From Bacilli bacterium (GTDB lineage: Bacteria; Bacillota_I; Bacilli_A; RF39; UBA660): a DNA stretch of 64,000 bases. The stretch lies in contig JAFRCD010000006.1 of the NCBI GenBank assembly GCA_017404555.1, positions 1-64,000 on the forward strand. The letters run 5' to 3'. Shown one piece after another: positions 21,563-31,371 of this stretch (the first letter of the stretch is position 1; every line of letters begins with the position of its first letter). A program made the translations under genes and the position numbers. Under the pieces are notes generated by a model. The model was given only the letters and a program-made list of their open reading frames with translations, ran no database searches and was not told the origin of the DNA.

Positions 21563-23368
21563 ACTACTTATTTGTAATGTTACTGTATCACAATTAGTAA
21601 ATGTTCTTGAATCAATACTACCAGCATTGATAACAATACCTTTGGTAATACCAGTAGAACTCTTGTATTGACAATTGAACTTAACCTTTGGATAAGTACT
21701 TTTAATCTTACTACAAGTACCACTTGGATTAGAGAAGTCATATAATTCCTCATATAAATAAACGGTTGTTTTGGTAGTGCATGAATTGGTTTGTGGTTTT
21801 GTACTATTTGCTGAAGAATTATTTACTTGAGCTGCTCTACTATAATTATTTACTTGTGATGGAGTACTTTCGGCACTTGGTTTAACTCCGGTTGATAATG
21901 TTAAATTAACTGTTATATTAGAAGCGGTTTTAGATCCGGCAGCGATAGATTGTTCAAGGACAGTATTCTTGGCTTTATCAGAGTTTTTATAAGTAAAGGT
22001 GTAATCTATTTTAAGTTTATCTAATTTTTCTTTAGCGGCACTTTTAGAAAGACCAACTAAGTTTGGCATAGTAACATTTTTGCCATCAGATATTTTGATG
22101 ATAATAGTATCATCGTTTTTAATTGTTTCACCTTTTTTATATGAGTAAGATATTACTTCACCTTGTTTAACAGTATCACTGAATTCATGTTCTTCCTTAT
22201 ATTTAATATTATATTTCTTAGCCCAAGCATAGAATTCATCTAAATTCTTAAATTTTGGCATCTTTAGTTTACCAGAAGATAAAACTATTTTTAATGTTTC
22301 TTTTTCTTTGACTTTATCCTTATAATCAAAGTTAGATGATATTACTTTGTTCTTTTTAATTGATTCATCATGCTTATAGACAAATTCTAAGCGTAGTTTG
22401 TTTTTAATAGCCCAATTACTTATTTCTTTAATATTCATATCTTTAAGATTAGGTACAGTTATTTCTTTTCCTTTAGAAATAGTAATAACTACTTTATCAT
22501 CTTTTTTAACACTAGAACCTGGTGTAATATCTTGACGAGATACTTTTCCTTTCTTGATTTTATTACTAAAGTCTTCTTTTAATTCATAATCTAATTGATT
22601 TTGTTTTAAATAGACAATCGCATCAATTTTATCCATGTTCTTTAAATCACGCAATTTAATTTCATGGTCTTCAACTTTTTCTCCCAGAGAGAAGGCAAGT
22701 AGAATTTCATCATCTCTTTTAACTGTACCAACTTTACTTTGGGAAATAAGGGTGTTTTCCTTACGATCAGATTCGTTAAAGTCAACAACGATATTCGATA
22801 AATAGTTTTCTTTAATATATTTAACTACTCTTTCAACACTCCAACTAGTCATATCTGGGATAATAATCTCTTTACTAGGATCAACTCCGTCACTGACAGA
22901 GATTGTGATAATCTTATTCTTATCAATATATTCATAATTATCTTGAGTAATGACTTTGTTTTCTTTAATTATTTCACTATATTCATATACTTGGTCAATC
23001 CCAACACCATTCTTCTCTGACCATTTAATTATGTCGGTAATATTTTTGTTGGTGAAATCAGGTACTTTAACTTTATTAGTAAAAATACTCGCAAAGTTAA
23101 GGCGATAATTCATATTGAAAAGATAAAAAACTATTAATAGAATAGAGGCGATGTTAATAATGGTGTTTTTCTTTGTCTTATGAGTACATAAGAAAGAAAT
23201 GTACATAAGAGTAAATAAGAATAATAAACTTTCACTGATTAAAACAGTATTAAAATTCTCCAAAATATCTTTATAAACTATACATCCGATAAAACTACCA
23301 ATAGCTACTATAAAGATAATTGCGAGTAGGATAAATTTAAAAACATGTTTACTCTCTTTTTTCTTCAT
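21560..23368 (-). CDS. Membrane protein with six PASTA repeats, no kinase domain
   Basis: 602 residues. Three TM segments (about 10-32, 42-60, 68-86) are followed by six extracellular PASTA repeats (about 95-500), starting in order VPDFTNK, IPDMTSW, LRDLKNM, VPNLKDM, MPKFKNL and MPNLVGL. A Ser/Asn/Gln-rich linker and a C-terminal domain with paired cysteines (NSCTTKT, GTCSKI, FNCQYK, TNCDTV) come last. PASTA domains bind muropeptides or lipid II and usually belong to Ser/Thr kinases or PBPs; here no kinase or PBP domain exists, so it may be a sensor or wall anchor. The start at 23368 follows AGAGGTG; an in-frame upstream ATG lies before that site. Faces tig convergently and the glycan operon divergently. 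Confidence 0.85.
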   Translation of the reverse strand: MKKKESKHVFKFILLAIIFIVAIGSFIGCIVYKDILENFNTVLISESLLFLFTLMYISFLCTHKTKKNTIINIASILLIVFYLFNMNYRLNFASIFTNKVKVPDFTNKNITDIIKWSEKNGVGIDQVYEYSEIIKENKVITQDNYEYIDKNKIITISVSDGVDPSKEIIIPDMTSWSVERVVKYIKENYLSNIVVDFNESDRKENTLISQSKVGTVKRDDEILLAFSLGEKVEDHEIKLRDLKNMDKIDAIVYLKQNQLDYELKEDFSNKIKKGKVSRQDITPGSSVKKDDKVVITISKGKEITVPNLKDMNIKEISNWAIKNKLRLEFVYKHDESIKKNKVISSNFDYKDKVKEKETLKIVLSSGKLKMPKFKNLDEFYAWAKKYNIKYKEEHEFSDTVKQGEVISYSYKKGETIKNDDTIIIKISDGKNVTMPNLVGLSKSAAKEKLDKLKIDYTFTYKNSDKAKNTVLEQSIAAGSKTASNITVNLTLSTGVKPSAESTPSQVNNYSRAAQVNNSSANSTKPQTNSCTTKTTVYLYEELYDFSNPSGTCSKIKSTYPKVKFNCQYKSSTGITKGIVINAGSIDSRTFTNCDTVTLQISS

Positions 23369-23439
23369 TGAAAACACCTCTTTGCCTTTACAATAATTAT
23401 ACACCATTATGTTGTAAAATTGTTTAAGATATTGGTAAA

Positions 23440-23458
23440 TTGACACAGGGCGTGTCAA
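23440..23458. promoter_or_regulatory. Inverted repeat between divergent genes
   Basis: TTGACAC-AGGGC-GTGTCAA, 7-bp arms, in the region between the PASTA gene and the glycan operon. It could be an operator or -35-like element on either strand. No partner -10 at good spacing was found. Confidence 0.4.
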
Positions 23459-23468
23459 GCAGGTTTCA

Positions 23469-23497
23469 TTGAAAAAAAAGAGGGGATATGGTATAAT
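23469..23497 (+). promoter_or_regulatory. Promoter of the rhamnose/glycan operon
   Basis: TTGAAA (23469-23474) and TATAAT (23492-23497), 17-base spacer, 18 bases before the glycosyltransferase start. Confidence 0.8.
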
Positions 23498-23514
23498 TTT
23501 ATTAGGTGAAATTT

Positions 23515-24363
23515 ATGTTGGGAATTGTTATAGTCAATTATAATGATGCTAAGACAACGAAGCGGCTTTTAGATAATATTAAGGATTATCAAATACTTGA
23601 TAAAATAGTGGTTGTCGACAATAATTCAACGGATAATTCTTTAAAAGAATTGAAAAAGTATAATAAGAAGAAGATAGAGATTATTGAAAATAAAAAGAAT
23701 TTGGGTTATGCCGCAGCCTTAAATATTGGTGCTAAAAAGGTAGTAGAGGAATTAGGCAAATGTCATATTATTTTCTCTAATTCTGATGTTATTATCAATG
23801 GAGAAGATAGTCTTTTAGAATTATCTAAGACAATCTCTAAAAAAATTAAAGTAGTTGGTCCAACTATTGTTGAGGGAACAAACTTAAATAGAGGATGGAA
23901 ACTTCCTTCAATTAGAGATGAGATTAGAGCTAATGTACCAATATTAAGTAGAAGATGGAATAAGGAACTATTATATGGTGAAGAACATTACGAAAAAGAC
24001 ATATCAATAGTTGATGTGGTCTCGGGTTGCTTCTTCTTGGTTGATTCTAAAGCTTTAGAAGCAGTTAAATTCTTTGATGAAAAAACTTTTCTTTACTATG
24101 AAGAAAACATCTTGGCTGCTAAGATGAAGAAGAAAGGTTATGAAGAGGCTGTTTGTAATAAAGTTGTTATCCTACATGATCATGCCAAGACGATTGATAA
24201 AAACTATAATAGTTTGAAGAAATATAATATCTTAAAAAATTCACAAGAATACTTTGCTAAAGAATATTTAAAAGCTAGTGAAAAAGATCTTAAAAAAATA
24301 AAAAAATATCGTAAATTATATACATTGTTAAAATATAGAAAAGTAGAGGAGGAAGAAAAATGA
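23515..24363 (+). CDS. Family 2 glycosyltransferase (rhamnosyltransferase-like)
   Basis: 282 residues, GT-A fold. The nucleotide-binding start GIVIVNYND and VVDNNSTD (about 38-45) are followed by [11 protein letters not shown] and the DxD-like NSDV, as in WbbL-type rhamnosyltransferases. The company of rfbA/C/D/B suggests dTDP-rhamnose as donor, which is inference. The start at 23515 follows AGGTGA by 5 bases; an in-frame GTG at 23506 lies inside that ribosome site. It overlaps rfbA by ATGA, so the glycosyltransferase and its sugar donor genes are translationally coupled. Confidence 0.87.
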   Translation: MLGIVIVNYNDAKTTKRLLDNIKDYQILDKIVVVDNNSTDNSLKELKKYNKKKIEIIENKKNLGYAAALNIGAKKVVEELGKCHIIFSNSDVIINGEDSLLELSKTISKKIKVVGPTIVEGTNLNRGWKLPSIRDEIRANVPILSRRWNKELLYGEEHYEKDISIVDVVSGCFFLVDSKALEAVKFFDEKTFLYYEENILAAKMKKKGYEEAVCNKVVILHDHAKTIDKNYNSLKKYNILKNSQEYFAKEYLKASEKDLKKIKKYRKLYTLLKYRKVEEEEK

Positions 24364-25238
24364 AAGGAATTATTTTAGCAGGTGGATCAGGAACTAGACT
24401 CTATCCACTTACAAAGGTTACATCAAAGCAGTTAATGCCAATATATGATAAGCCAATGATTTATTATCCACTTTCTGTTTTGATGGAGGCTGAGATTAAG
24501 GATATTTTGATAATCTCAACACCACAAGATCTACCAAGATTTAAAGAACTTTTAGGAGATGGTAGTAATTTTGGGATTAATCTATCCTATAAAGAACAAC
24601 CTTCACCTGATGGACTTGCTCAAGCATTTACTATTGGTGAAGAGTTCATTGGTGATGATACATGTGCCATGATTTTAGGAGATAATATTTTCTATGGAGC
24701 TAATTTAAAAGGAGAACTTTTAAAAGCTAGAGAAAATGCTGAAAAGGGAAGAGCTACTATCTTTGGATATCATGTTCATGATCCAGAAAGATTTGGAATT
24801 GTGGAGTTCGATAAAGATGGTAAAGTATTAAGTGTTGAAGAGAAACCAGAACATCCTAAGAGTGATTATGCTATTACGGGATTATATTTCTATGATAATA
24901 GTGTAGTCGAAAAAGCACGTGATTTAAAACCGTCAGCACGTGGTGAATTAGAAATAACTGATCTTAACAGAATCTTCTTAGAGGAAGGTAAACTAGATGT
25001 TATAACAATGGATTATGGTTATGGTTGGTTTGATACTGGTACTTTTGATAGTCTTTTAAAAGCTGCTTCCTTTGTAGGAACTGTACAAACTCATCAAAAT
25101 GTTACTATTTGTTCACCAGAAGAGATTGGATATCTTAATGGTTGGCTTGATGAAAAGAAATTAGAAGAACAAGCAAGTGTTATGAAGAAAAATACTTATG
25201 GTCAACATTTATTGACCTTAATAAAGAGAAAGAAGTGA
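24360..25238 (+). CDS. rfbA: Glucose-1-phosphate thymidylyltransferase
   Basis: First step of dTDP-L-rhamnose synthesis: dTTP plus glucose-1-phosphate to dTDP-glucose. 292 residues, full length. The nucleotide-binding [11 protein letters not shown] (8-18) and [11 protein letters not shown], then GDNIFYG, the [20 protein letters not shown] region and the [12 protein letters not shown] block are characteristic of RmlA. It starts in the ATGA overlap with the preceding glycosyltransferase. Confidence 0.96.
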   Translation: MKGIILAGGSGTRLYPLTKVTSKQLMPIYDKPMIYYPLSVLMEAEIKDILIISTPQDLPRFKELLGDGSNFGINLSYKEQPSPDGLAQAFTIGEEFIGDDTCAMILGDNIFYGANLKGELLKARENAEKGRATIFGYHVHDPERFGIVEFDKDGKVLSVEEKPEHPKSDYAITGLYFYDNSVVEKARDLKPSARGELEITDLNRIFLEEGKLDVITMDYGYGWFDTGTFDSLLKAASFVGTVQTHQNVTICSPEEIGYLNGWLDEKKLEEQASVMKKNTYGQHLLTLIKRKK

Positions 25239-25242
25239 TAAT

Positions 25243-25815
25243 ATGAAGAAAATAGAAACAGAACTTTTAGATTGTTTTATATTAGAACCAGATCGGTTTG
25301 GAGATGAAAGGGGTTATTTTTCACCATACTTTATTCAAAATAATTTTGATGAACTTGGTTTCGAAAGAGTAGTACAAGCTAATAGAAGTAAGAGTTCCAA
25401 AGGTGTTTTAAGAGGACTTCATTTCCAAGAAGATCCTAAATGTCAAGCTAAAATAGTAGAAGTTATTAAGGGTGCTGCTATTGACGTAGTAGTTGATATT
25501 AGAAAAGATTCAGAAACATATGGTAAACATATTGCTGTAGAACTAAATGATCAAAATAATCGTCAACTTTTTGTACCTAGAGGTTTTGCTCATGGGTTTG
25601 TTAGTTTAGAGGACGATACTATTTTCCAATATTTAATTGATAATGACTATGCTCCTGACAAAGAAGGAGGAATTCTTTGGAACGATCCTGATTTAGGAAT
25701 AGATTGGGATAAAATGCTTACAGATAATGGTATTGATGAACCTCTTCTTTCTGATAAAGATCAAGTTCATCCAAGACTTAAAGATAGTAAGGTGCTTTTT
25801 AAGAGGAGGAAATAA
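25243..25815 (+). CDS. rfbC: dTDP-4-dehydrorhamnose 3,5-epimerase
   Basis: Third step of dTDP-rhamnose synthesis. 190-residue cupin. The catalytic histidine lies in LRGLHFQ, with the RmlC pattern KIVEVIKGAAIDVVVDIR region, the FVPRGFAHGF block and the FQYLIDNDY tyrosine region. Adjacent genes rfbA and rfbD overlap or abut it, confirming a pathway operon. Confidence 0.95.
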   Translation: MKKIETELLDCFILEPDRFGDERGYFSPYFIQNNFDELGFERVVQANRSKSSKGVLRGLHFQEDPKCQAKIVEVIKGAAIDVVVDIRKDSETYGKHIAVELNDQNNRQLFVPRGFAHGFVSLEDDTIFQYLIDNDYAPDKEGGILWNDPDLGIDWDKMLTDNGIDEPLLSDKDQVHPRLKDSKVLFKRRK

Positions 25816-26672
25816 TGAGAAGTTTAATAACTGGTGTTAATGGACAATTAGGGTATGACATAGTTAGACATCTAAATTTATTAGGTGAAAAAGACTATAT
25901 GGCTTTAGATATTGCCGATATGGATATTACTAATAGAGAACAAGTAATGGAAGTAATTAAAAAATATAAGCCAGATGTTATCTTTCATTGTGCAGCTTGG
26001 ACAGCTGTCGATAGGGCTGAAGATGAAGAAGAGATGTGCACAAAAGTAAATGTAGAAGGAACTAAGAATATAGCTGATGCTTCAATTGAAGTAGGTGCTA
26101 AACTAGTATATATGTCAACCGATTATGTCTTCGATGGTACTAAAGAAGGAATGTATACTGAAGAAGATCAACCTAATCCCCAAAGTGTCTATGGTAAGAC
26201 TAAATTCTTAGGTGAAGAAGAAGTAAGAAGAAACCCAAAACACTTTATTACTAGGATATCTTGGGTATTTGGTATTAATGGTAATAATTTTATTAAGACT
26301 ATGTTGAAGTTATCAGAAAATCATGATGAATTAAGTGTAGTAGCTGATCAAATAGGTTCACCAACCTATACTTATGATCTTGCTAAACTACTTATTGATA
26401 TGAGTGAGACTGAAAAATATGGTACTTATAATGTTACTAATGAAGAATTCTGCTCTTGGGCTGAGTTTGCTGAATATGTCTTAAAAGATACTGATACTAA
26501 GATTAATCATGTAACAACTGAAGAATATGGTAAAGATAAGAAACAAGCTTATAGACCAAAGAATTCTCGTCTTGATAAAACTAAATTAGGTGATAATTTC
26601 TATCGTTTGCCTACTTGGCAAGATGCTACAGATAGATATAAGAAAGAATTAGTGAAAGTGAGGAAGAAATAA
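25815..26672 (+). CDS. rfbD: dTDP-4-dehydrorhamnose reductase
   Basis: Final step, NAD(P)H-dependent reduction to dTDP-L-rhamnose. 285 residues, short-chain dehydrogenase fold. The dinucleotide-binding TGVNGQLGYDI (about 6-16), STDYVFDG and the catalytic tyrosine-lysine pair in SVYGKTK are present, followed by RISWVFG. It overlaps the rfbC stop by one base. Confidence 0.95.
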   Translation: MRSLITGVNGQLGYDIVRHLNLLGEKDYMALDIADMDITNREQVMEVIKKYKPDVIFHCAAWTAVDRAEDEEEMCTKVNVEGTKNIADASIEVGAKLVYMSTDYVFDGTKEGMYTEEDQPNPQSVYGKTKFLGEEEVRRNPKHFITRISWVFGINGNNFIKTMLKLSENHDELSVVADQIGSPTYTYDLAKLLIDMSETEKYGTYNVTNEEFCSWAEFAEYVLKDTDTKINHVTTEEYGKDKKQAYRPKNSRLDKTKLGDNFYRLPTWQDATDRYKKELVKVRKK

Positions 26673-26696
26673 CTCATCCATAATGGCGGAGGGGAA

Positions 26697-27701
26697 ATGA
26701 AAGTATTAGTTACTGGGTGTTGTGGCTATATTGGTTCACATACTTGTGTTGAATTGTTAGATAATAATTATGAAGTAATTGGGTTGGATAATTTTTCTAA
26801 TAGCAAAAAGGAAGTTTTAGATAAAATAAAAAGAATAACTTCAAAAAGTATTAAGTTTTATGAAGGGAACATGTTGAATGAAGAACTATTATCTAGAATA
26901 TTTGTAGAAAACAAAATTGATGCTGTGATTGATTTTGCAGCTTATAAGGCTGTTGGTGAGTCTATTTCAATACCTATTGATTACTATATTAACAATGTTT
27001 CTAGCGTTTTAATTTTACTTAAAGTAATGAAAAAGTATAAATGTAAAAGATTAGTATTTAGTAGTAGTGCAACTGTTTATGGAACTCCAAATAAAGTACC
27101 TATTACGGAAGATAGCCCAATTGGAGGTACAACTAACCCCTATGGAACAAGCAAACTAATGGTGGAACATATTCTAAAGGATGTTTATAAATCTGATCCA
27201 ACTTGGGATATATGTATTTTGAGATATTTTAATCCTATTGGAGCACATTCATCATCATTGTTAGGGGAGAATCCTAATGGTATACCAGCTAATTTATTAC
27301 CATATATTACAAGAGTAGCTAATGGTAAATTAGCTGAATTGTCAGTATTTGGTGATGATTATGATACTAAGGATGGTACAGGTATAAGAGATTATATTCA
27401 TGTTGTTGACTTGGCAAGAGGGCATATTAAGGCACTACAGAAATTAGAGAAAGAAAAAAAGGGATTATATATTTATAATTTGGGGACAGGTACAGGTTAT
27501 AGCGTTTTAGATATTGTCCGTACTTTTGAAAAAACCAACGATATGAAAATTAAGTATAGAATTGCACCTCGTCGAGAAGGAGATGTTGCCAGTTGTTATG
27601 CCGATCCTTCAAAAGCTAGAGAAGAACTTGGCTTTGAATGCGAGAAGACATTGGTAGATATGTTAAAAGATGCATGGAATTTTGAAAAAAGAAATTTTTA
27701 G
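26697..27701 (+). CDS. galE: UDP-glucose 4-epimerase
   Basis: Interconverts UDP-glucose and UDP-galactose (possibly N-acetyl forms). 334 residues. NAD-binding GCCGYIGSHT (7-16), SSSATVYG with the catalytic Ser/Thr, the catalytic YGTSK, and the GalE-type RYFNPIGAH and GTGIRDYIHVVDLARGH motifs. It is inserted between rfbD and rfbB, so it splits the usual rhamnose gene set. GGCGGAGGGG lies 5 bases before the ATG. Confidence 0.94.
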   Translation: MKVLVTGCCGYIGSHTCVELLDNNYEVIGLDNFSNSKKEVLDKIKRITSKSIKFYEGNMLNEELLSRIFVENKIDAVIDFAAYKAVGESISIPIDYYINNVSSVLILLKVMKKYKCKRLVFSSSATVYGTPNKVPITEDSPIGGTTNPYGTSKLMVEHILKDVYKSDPTWDICILRYFNPIGAHSSSLLGENPNGIPANLLPYITRVANGKLAELSVFGDDYDTKDGTGIRDYIHVVDLARGHIKALQKLEKEKKGLYIYNLGTGTGYSVLDIVRTFEKTNDMKIKYRIAPRREGDVASCYADPSKAREELGFECEKTLVDMLKDAWNFEKRNF

Positions 27702-27719
27702 ATAAAAGGAGATGATAAA

Positions 27720-28724
27720 ATGAAATTTCTTATAACTGGGGGAGCAGGTTTTATTGGTAGTAATTATCTACATTATGTAACAGAAAAGTATCCAGAAGAT
27801 TACTTTGTTTGTTTGGATGCTTTGACTTATGCAGGTAACTACAATAACATTAAGGATTTAGAGAAAAGAGATAATTTTAAATTCGTTCATGGTGATATAA
27901 CTGATAAAGAATTAGTTGATAAACTTTTTGAAGAAGAAAAATTTGATATTGTTATTAACTTTGCAGCTGAGTCTCATGTTGATAACTCTATTAAGAATCC
28001 ATCCATTTTCTTAACTACTAATATTATTGGTACTCAAGTATTAATGGATGCTTGTCGTAAATATGGCGTTAAGAGATATCATCAAGTATCAACTGATGAA
28101 GTATATGGAGATTTACCACTTGATCGTCCAGATTTACTATTTACTGAAGATACACCAATTCATACATCAAGTCCATATTCATCAAGTAAAGCCGGAGCTG
28201 ATTTATTAGTTATGGCTTATTATAGAACATTTAATCTACCAGTAACTATTAGTAGGTGTTCTAACAACTATGGACCATATCAATTCCCAGAAAAGTTAAT
28301 ACCAGTAGTTATTTCTAAAGCTTTAAAAGATGAAAAAATACCGGTATATGGTACTGGAGAAAATGTAAGAGATTGGATTCATGTTCATGATCATAATGTT
28401 GGTGTTGATATGATAGTTCGTAATGGTAAAGTAGGAGAAGTTTATAACTTAGGAGGACACTCTGAAAAAACTAACCTAGAATTAGTTAAACTAATTCTTA
28501 AAGAACTTGGTAAGAGTGAAGACTTAATTGAGTTTGTAGCTGATCGTAAAGGACATGATTTAAGATATGCAATTGATTCTAGTAAAGTAGAAAAAGAATT
28601 AAATTGGAATAGATCTTATACCTTTGAAGATGGTATTAAGGAAACCATTGATTGGTATACATCTAATACTGATTGGATTGATAATATTTTATCTGGAGAA
28701 TATAAAGAAGCCTATAAAGATTAG
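27720..28724 (+). CDS. rfbB: dTDP-glucose 4,6-dehydratase
   Basis: Second step of dTDP-rhamnose synthesis. 334 residues. NAD-binding [10 protein letters not shown] (7-16), [19 protein letters not shown] (catalytic Thr-Asp-Glu) and YSSSKAG, then [16 protein letters not shown] are RmlB hallmarks. Its last codons and stop form the left arm of a terminator, and this end sequence is duplicated at 30952-30971 after the next two genes. Confidence 0.96.
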   Translation: MKFLITGGAGFIGSNYLHYVTEKYPEDYFVCLDALTYAGNYNNIKDLEKRDNFKFVHGDITDKELVDKLFEEEKFDIVINFAAESHVDNSIKNPSIFLTTNIIGTQVLMDACRKYGVKRYHQVSTDEVYGDLPLDRPDLLFTEDTPIHTSSPYSSSKAGADLLVMAYYRTFNLPVTISRCSNNYGPYQFPEKLIPVVISKALKDEKIPVYGTGENVRDWIHVHDHNVGVDMIVRNGKVGEVYNLGGHSEKTNLELVKLILKELGKSEDLIEFVADRKGHDLRYAIDSSKVEKELNWNRSYTFEDGIKETIDWYTSNTDWIDNILSGEYKEAYKD

Positions 28725-28725
28725 G
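28706..28725 (+). repeat. Direct repeat, copy 1 (rfbB 3' end/terminator)
   Basis: AGAAGCCTATAAAGATTAGG, encoding the last residues of RfbB and its TAG. The exact copy is at 30952-30971. Similarity continues with gaps into the T run and GTTTAAA. Confidence 0.88.
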
Positions 28726-28733
28726 CTTTTTAA
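28708..28733 (+). terminator. Terminator of rfbB
   Basis: Stem AAGCCTA / TAGGCTT (7 bp), loop TAAAGAT, then TTTAATTTG. Confidence 0.7.
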
Positions 28734-28774
28734 TTTGTTTAAAAAATGATAAAATGATTTTAGAGGTGGATAAT

Positions 28775-29941
28775 ATGAAAATCGCAGTAGCTGGAGCTGG
28801 ATATGTAGGCTTATCTTTAGGAACGCTACTTAGCCAAAAGAATGAAGTTGTTGTTTTCGATGTTCTAAGAGAAAAAGTTGATAAAATTAATAAAAGAATT
28901 TCACCCATTAAAGATGAACACATCGAAAAATATTTCAAGGAGAAGGAACTAAATTTAAGGGCTACTACTGATTATAAAGAAGCTTTTGTTGGTGCAGACT
29001 ATATTATTGTTGCAACCCCAACTAATTATGATGAAGGACTAAATTGTTTTGATACTTCTAGCATTGAGGATGTCATTGAAAAAACGCAACAATTAAATAT
29101 TGATTCGACAATAGTTATAAAGTCAACCATACCTGTAGGATACACTGAAAGTATAAGGAAAAGATATAATCTCAAAAGTGTTTTTTTCTCGCCAGAGTTT
29201 TTGCGGGGTGGTAATGCGTTATATGACAATTTATATCCATCAAGAATTATTGTGGGATCTAAAAGCAAAGAAGCAAAGAAATTCGGACAATTACTAAAAG
29301 AAAGTTCTTTGAAAAAAGATGTTGTAATAAAATATATGAATTCTACTGAAGCCGAAGCAGTTAAACTATTTTCTAATACTTATTTAGCTCTTCGAGTGGC
29401 TTATTTTAATGAATTAGATACTTATGCTGAGAGTAAGGGCTTAAATACTAAAGATATAATCGAAGGAGTTTGTTTAGATCCTAGAATAGGGGATTATTAT
29501 AATAATCCTTCTTTTGGATATGGTGGCTATTGTTTACCGAAGGATACCAAACAATTAAAAGCTAATTATAAAGATGTTCCTGAGAACTTAATTAGTGCGA
29601 TAGTAGATAGTAATTCTACTCGTAAGGATTATATTGCAGATGAGATAATTAAGAAAAATCCTAAAACAGTAGGTATTTATAGATTGACTATGAAGAGTAA
29701 TTCAGATAATTTCCGTTTTAGTGCTATTCAAGGTATAATGAAGAGAATAAAAGCTAAGGGAATAGTAGTAATTGTATATGAGCCAAGTTTGAAAGAAGAG
29801 TACTTCTTTAATAGTAAAGTGATTAAAAATTTAAAAAGATTTAAAAAGGAAAGTGATATTATATTGACCAATAGGTATGATCATGATTTAGAAGATGTCA
29901 CTAATAAAGTATACACTAGAGATCTATTTAAAAGAGATTAG
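28775..29941 (+). CDS. ugd: UDP-glucose 6-dehydrogenase
   Basis: Oxidises UDP-glucose to UDP-glucuronate with two NAD. 388 residues. The N-terminal [10 protein letters not shown] (7-16), ATPTNYD, the ..STIPVGYT.. loop and the catalytic cysteine Cys253 in [11 protein letters not shown] are family signatures. The ATG at 28775 follows AGAGGTGG; an in-frame ATG at 28754 lies before that site. It forms a two-gene unit with the epimerase downstream, and the unit is bracketed by a duplicated 20-base terminator sequence. Confidence 0.94.
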   Translation: MKIAVAGAGYVGLSLGTLLSQKNEVVVFDVLREKVDKINKRISPIKDEHIEKYFKEKELNLRATTDYKEAFVGADYIIVATPTNYDEGLNCFDTSSIEDVIEKTQQLNIDSTIVIKSTIPVGYTESIRKRYNLKSVFFSPEFLRGGNALYDNLYPSRIIVGSKSKEAKKFGQLLKESSLKKDVVIKYMNSTEAEAVKLFSNTYLALRVAYFNELDTYAESKGLNTKDIIEGVCLDPRIGDYYNNPSFGYGGYCLPKDTKQLKANYKDVPENLISAIVDSNSTRKDYIADEIIKKNPKTVGIYRLTMKSNSDNFRFSAIQGIMKRIKAKGIVVIVYEPSLKEEYFFNSKVIKNLKRFKKESDIILTNRYDHDLEDVTNKVYTRDLFKRD

Positions 29942-29973
29942 TAGTTTTAGTAATGAATATATAGGAGAGAAGT

Positions 29974-30948
29974 ATGAAATATTTAGTAACAGGAGCAAGC
30001 GGTTTTATTGGATTCTATCTTTGTAAAGAACTGTTAGAAGATAGTAATAATCTGGTTGTTGGTATTGATAATATGAATGATTATTATGATGTTTCTCTAA
30101 AGGAAAACCGTCTAAAAATTTTAAAAGAATATCCGAATTTTACTTTTTATAAAGTTGATATTTCTGATAATAGAAAACTACTAAAGATTTTTGAAAAAGG
30201 AAAGTTTGATGTGGTAATTAACTTAGCAGCTCAAGCAGGAGTTCGTTATAGTATCGATCATCCTGATTGTTATATTAATTCTAATGTTTTAGGTTTTTAT
30301 AATATCTTAGAAGCATGTCGTAAGTATCCAGTCAAGAAATTACTCTTTGCTTCATCATCATCAGTTTATGGCAATAACAAAAAAATTCCTTATAAAACTA
30401 CAGATATGGTTGATACACCAGTTAGTTTATATGCAGCTACTAAGAAGTCTAATGAACTAATGGCTTATTCTTATAGTAACTTATATAATATTCCAGTAGT
30501 TGGTCTAAGATTCTTTACGGTTTATGGTCCGATGGGAAGACCTGATATGGCTTACTATTTATTTACTAAAAGAATAATGAATGATGAGCAAATAAGGGTT
30601 TTTAACAATGGCGATATGTATAGAGATTTTACTTATATCGATGATGCTATTGATGGGATTATGGCCTTAGTTTCTATTGAAATACCAAGTGATCAAAATG
30701 GAGTAAAATACAAAATATATAATATTGGTAATAACAATCCAGTGAAAATAAGCAAGTTTATTGAGATCTTGGAAAACCTCATTGGTAAGAAAGCTAAAAA
30801 AGAGTTCTTACCAATGCAAGATGGTGATGTCTATAAGACATATGCTGATATAGGAGAATTAACTAAGGATACAGGGTTTGAACCTCAAACACCAATAGAA
30901 GAGGGATTAGAAAAGTTCGTTAAATGGTATAAGAAATATTATAAATAG
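29974..30948 (+). CDS. UDP-glucuronate 4-epimerase (CapI-like)
   Basis: Extended SDR epimerase, 324 residues. TGASGFIGFY (6-15), NLAAQAGVRYS typical of glucuronate epimerases, SSSSVYG and the catalytic YAATKKSNE, then FFTVYGPMGRPDMA. The last motif and the AQAGVRYS segment point to UDP-glucuronate to UDP-galacturonate conversion, and the neighbour ugd makes the substrate. Together they should supply uronic acids for the surface glycan. Slightly shorter than CapI (about 335). Confidence 0.88.
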   Translation: MKYLVTGASGFIGFYLCKELLEDSNNLVVGIDNMNDYYDVSLKENRLKILKEYPNFTFYKVDISDNRKLLKIFEKGKFDVVINLAAQAGVRYSIDHPDCYINSNVLGFYNILEACRKYPVKKLLFASSSSVYGNNKKIPYKTTDMVDTPVSLYAATKKSNELMAYSYSNLYNIPVVGLRFFTVYGPMGRPDMAYYLFTKRIMNDEQIRVFNNGDMYRDFTYIDDAIDGIMALVSIEIPSDQNGVKYKIYNIGNNNPVKISKFIEILENLIGKKAKKEFLPMQDGDVYKTYADIGELTKDTGFEPQTPIEEGLEKFVKWYKKYYK

Positions 30949-30951
30949 AAT

Positions 30952-30971
30952 AGAAGCCTATAAAGATTAGG
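30952..30971 (+). repeat. Direct repeat, copy 2 (rfbB-type end/terminator)
   Basis: Exact copy of 28706-28725, now non-coding, directly after the epimerase stop. Confidence 0.88.
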
Positions 30972-30982
30972 TTTTTTTGTTT
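30954..30982 (+). terminator. Terminator after the ugd-epimerase pair
   Basis: Stem AAGCCTA / TAGGTTT with one G-T pair, loop TAAAGAT, then a T run and GTTTAAA. The same element as the rfbB terminator. Confidence 0.7.
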
Positions 30983-30988
30983 AAATAT

Positions 30989-31017
30989 TTGCAAAAAGGA
31001 TAAAAAAAGTTTATACT
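30989..31017 (+). promoter_or_regulatory. Promoter for the 31039 gene
   Basis: TTGCAA (30989-30994) and TATACT (31012-31017), 17-base spacer, 21 bases before the ATG. Confidence 0.7.
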
Positions 31018-31038
31018 TAATTTAGAGGGTGATGTTGA

Positions 31039-31371
31039 ATGATGTTCGTATGTTTTTTTCTACCAGCTTTAATTGCGGTAGCAATCTATGATAATCTATA
31101 TAAAAAGAGATTAAAGACAAAACAAGTGGTTTATAATTATGCATTATATAATGTTTTAATAAATCTAATTACTAATGTTGCAATCATCCTGATGAAAAGT
31201 GGAGAAGTGGTTTTAAACGAGGAAAGATTTACTAGCCGTTTTACTTCTAAGTACTTGATAATTGCTTTTTTACTTAGTATCTTTTTAGCAGTAGTAGTAG
31301 GTTATATAAGAGAAACATTTAAATTTGAAGTAACAATTGAAAAGATGAAGGTAAAAAAAGATGAAAAATAG
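31039..31371 (+). CDS. Small three-TM membrane protein, unknown
   Basis: 110 residues that I do not recognise. Hydrophobic segments lie at about 3-18, 36-52 and 72-92, with a basic loop (YKKRLKTKQ) after the first and a charged Lys/Glu tail. GAGGGTGATG precedes two adjacent ATGs (31039, 31042), either of which could start. It overlaps the sulfatase gene by 11 bases, so the two are probably translationally coupled and function together in envelope-polymer synthesis. Confidence 0.72.
   Translation: MMFVCFFLPALIAVAIYDNLYKKRLKTKQVVYNYALYNVLINLITNVAIILMKSGEVVLNEERFTSRFTSKYLIIAFLLSIFLAVVVGYIRETFKFEVTIEKMKVKKDEK

Noticed and set aside
23430-23458. Minus-strand promoter of the PASTA gene using TTGACA in the inverted repeat
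   Set aside because: No acceptable -10 box lies 16-18 bases away; the TATAAT nearer the gene (plus 23396-23401) is too far for this -35.
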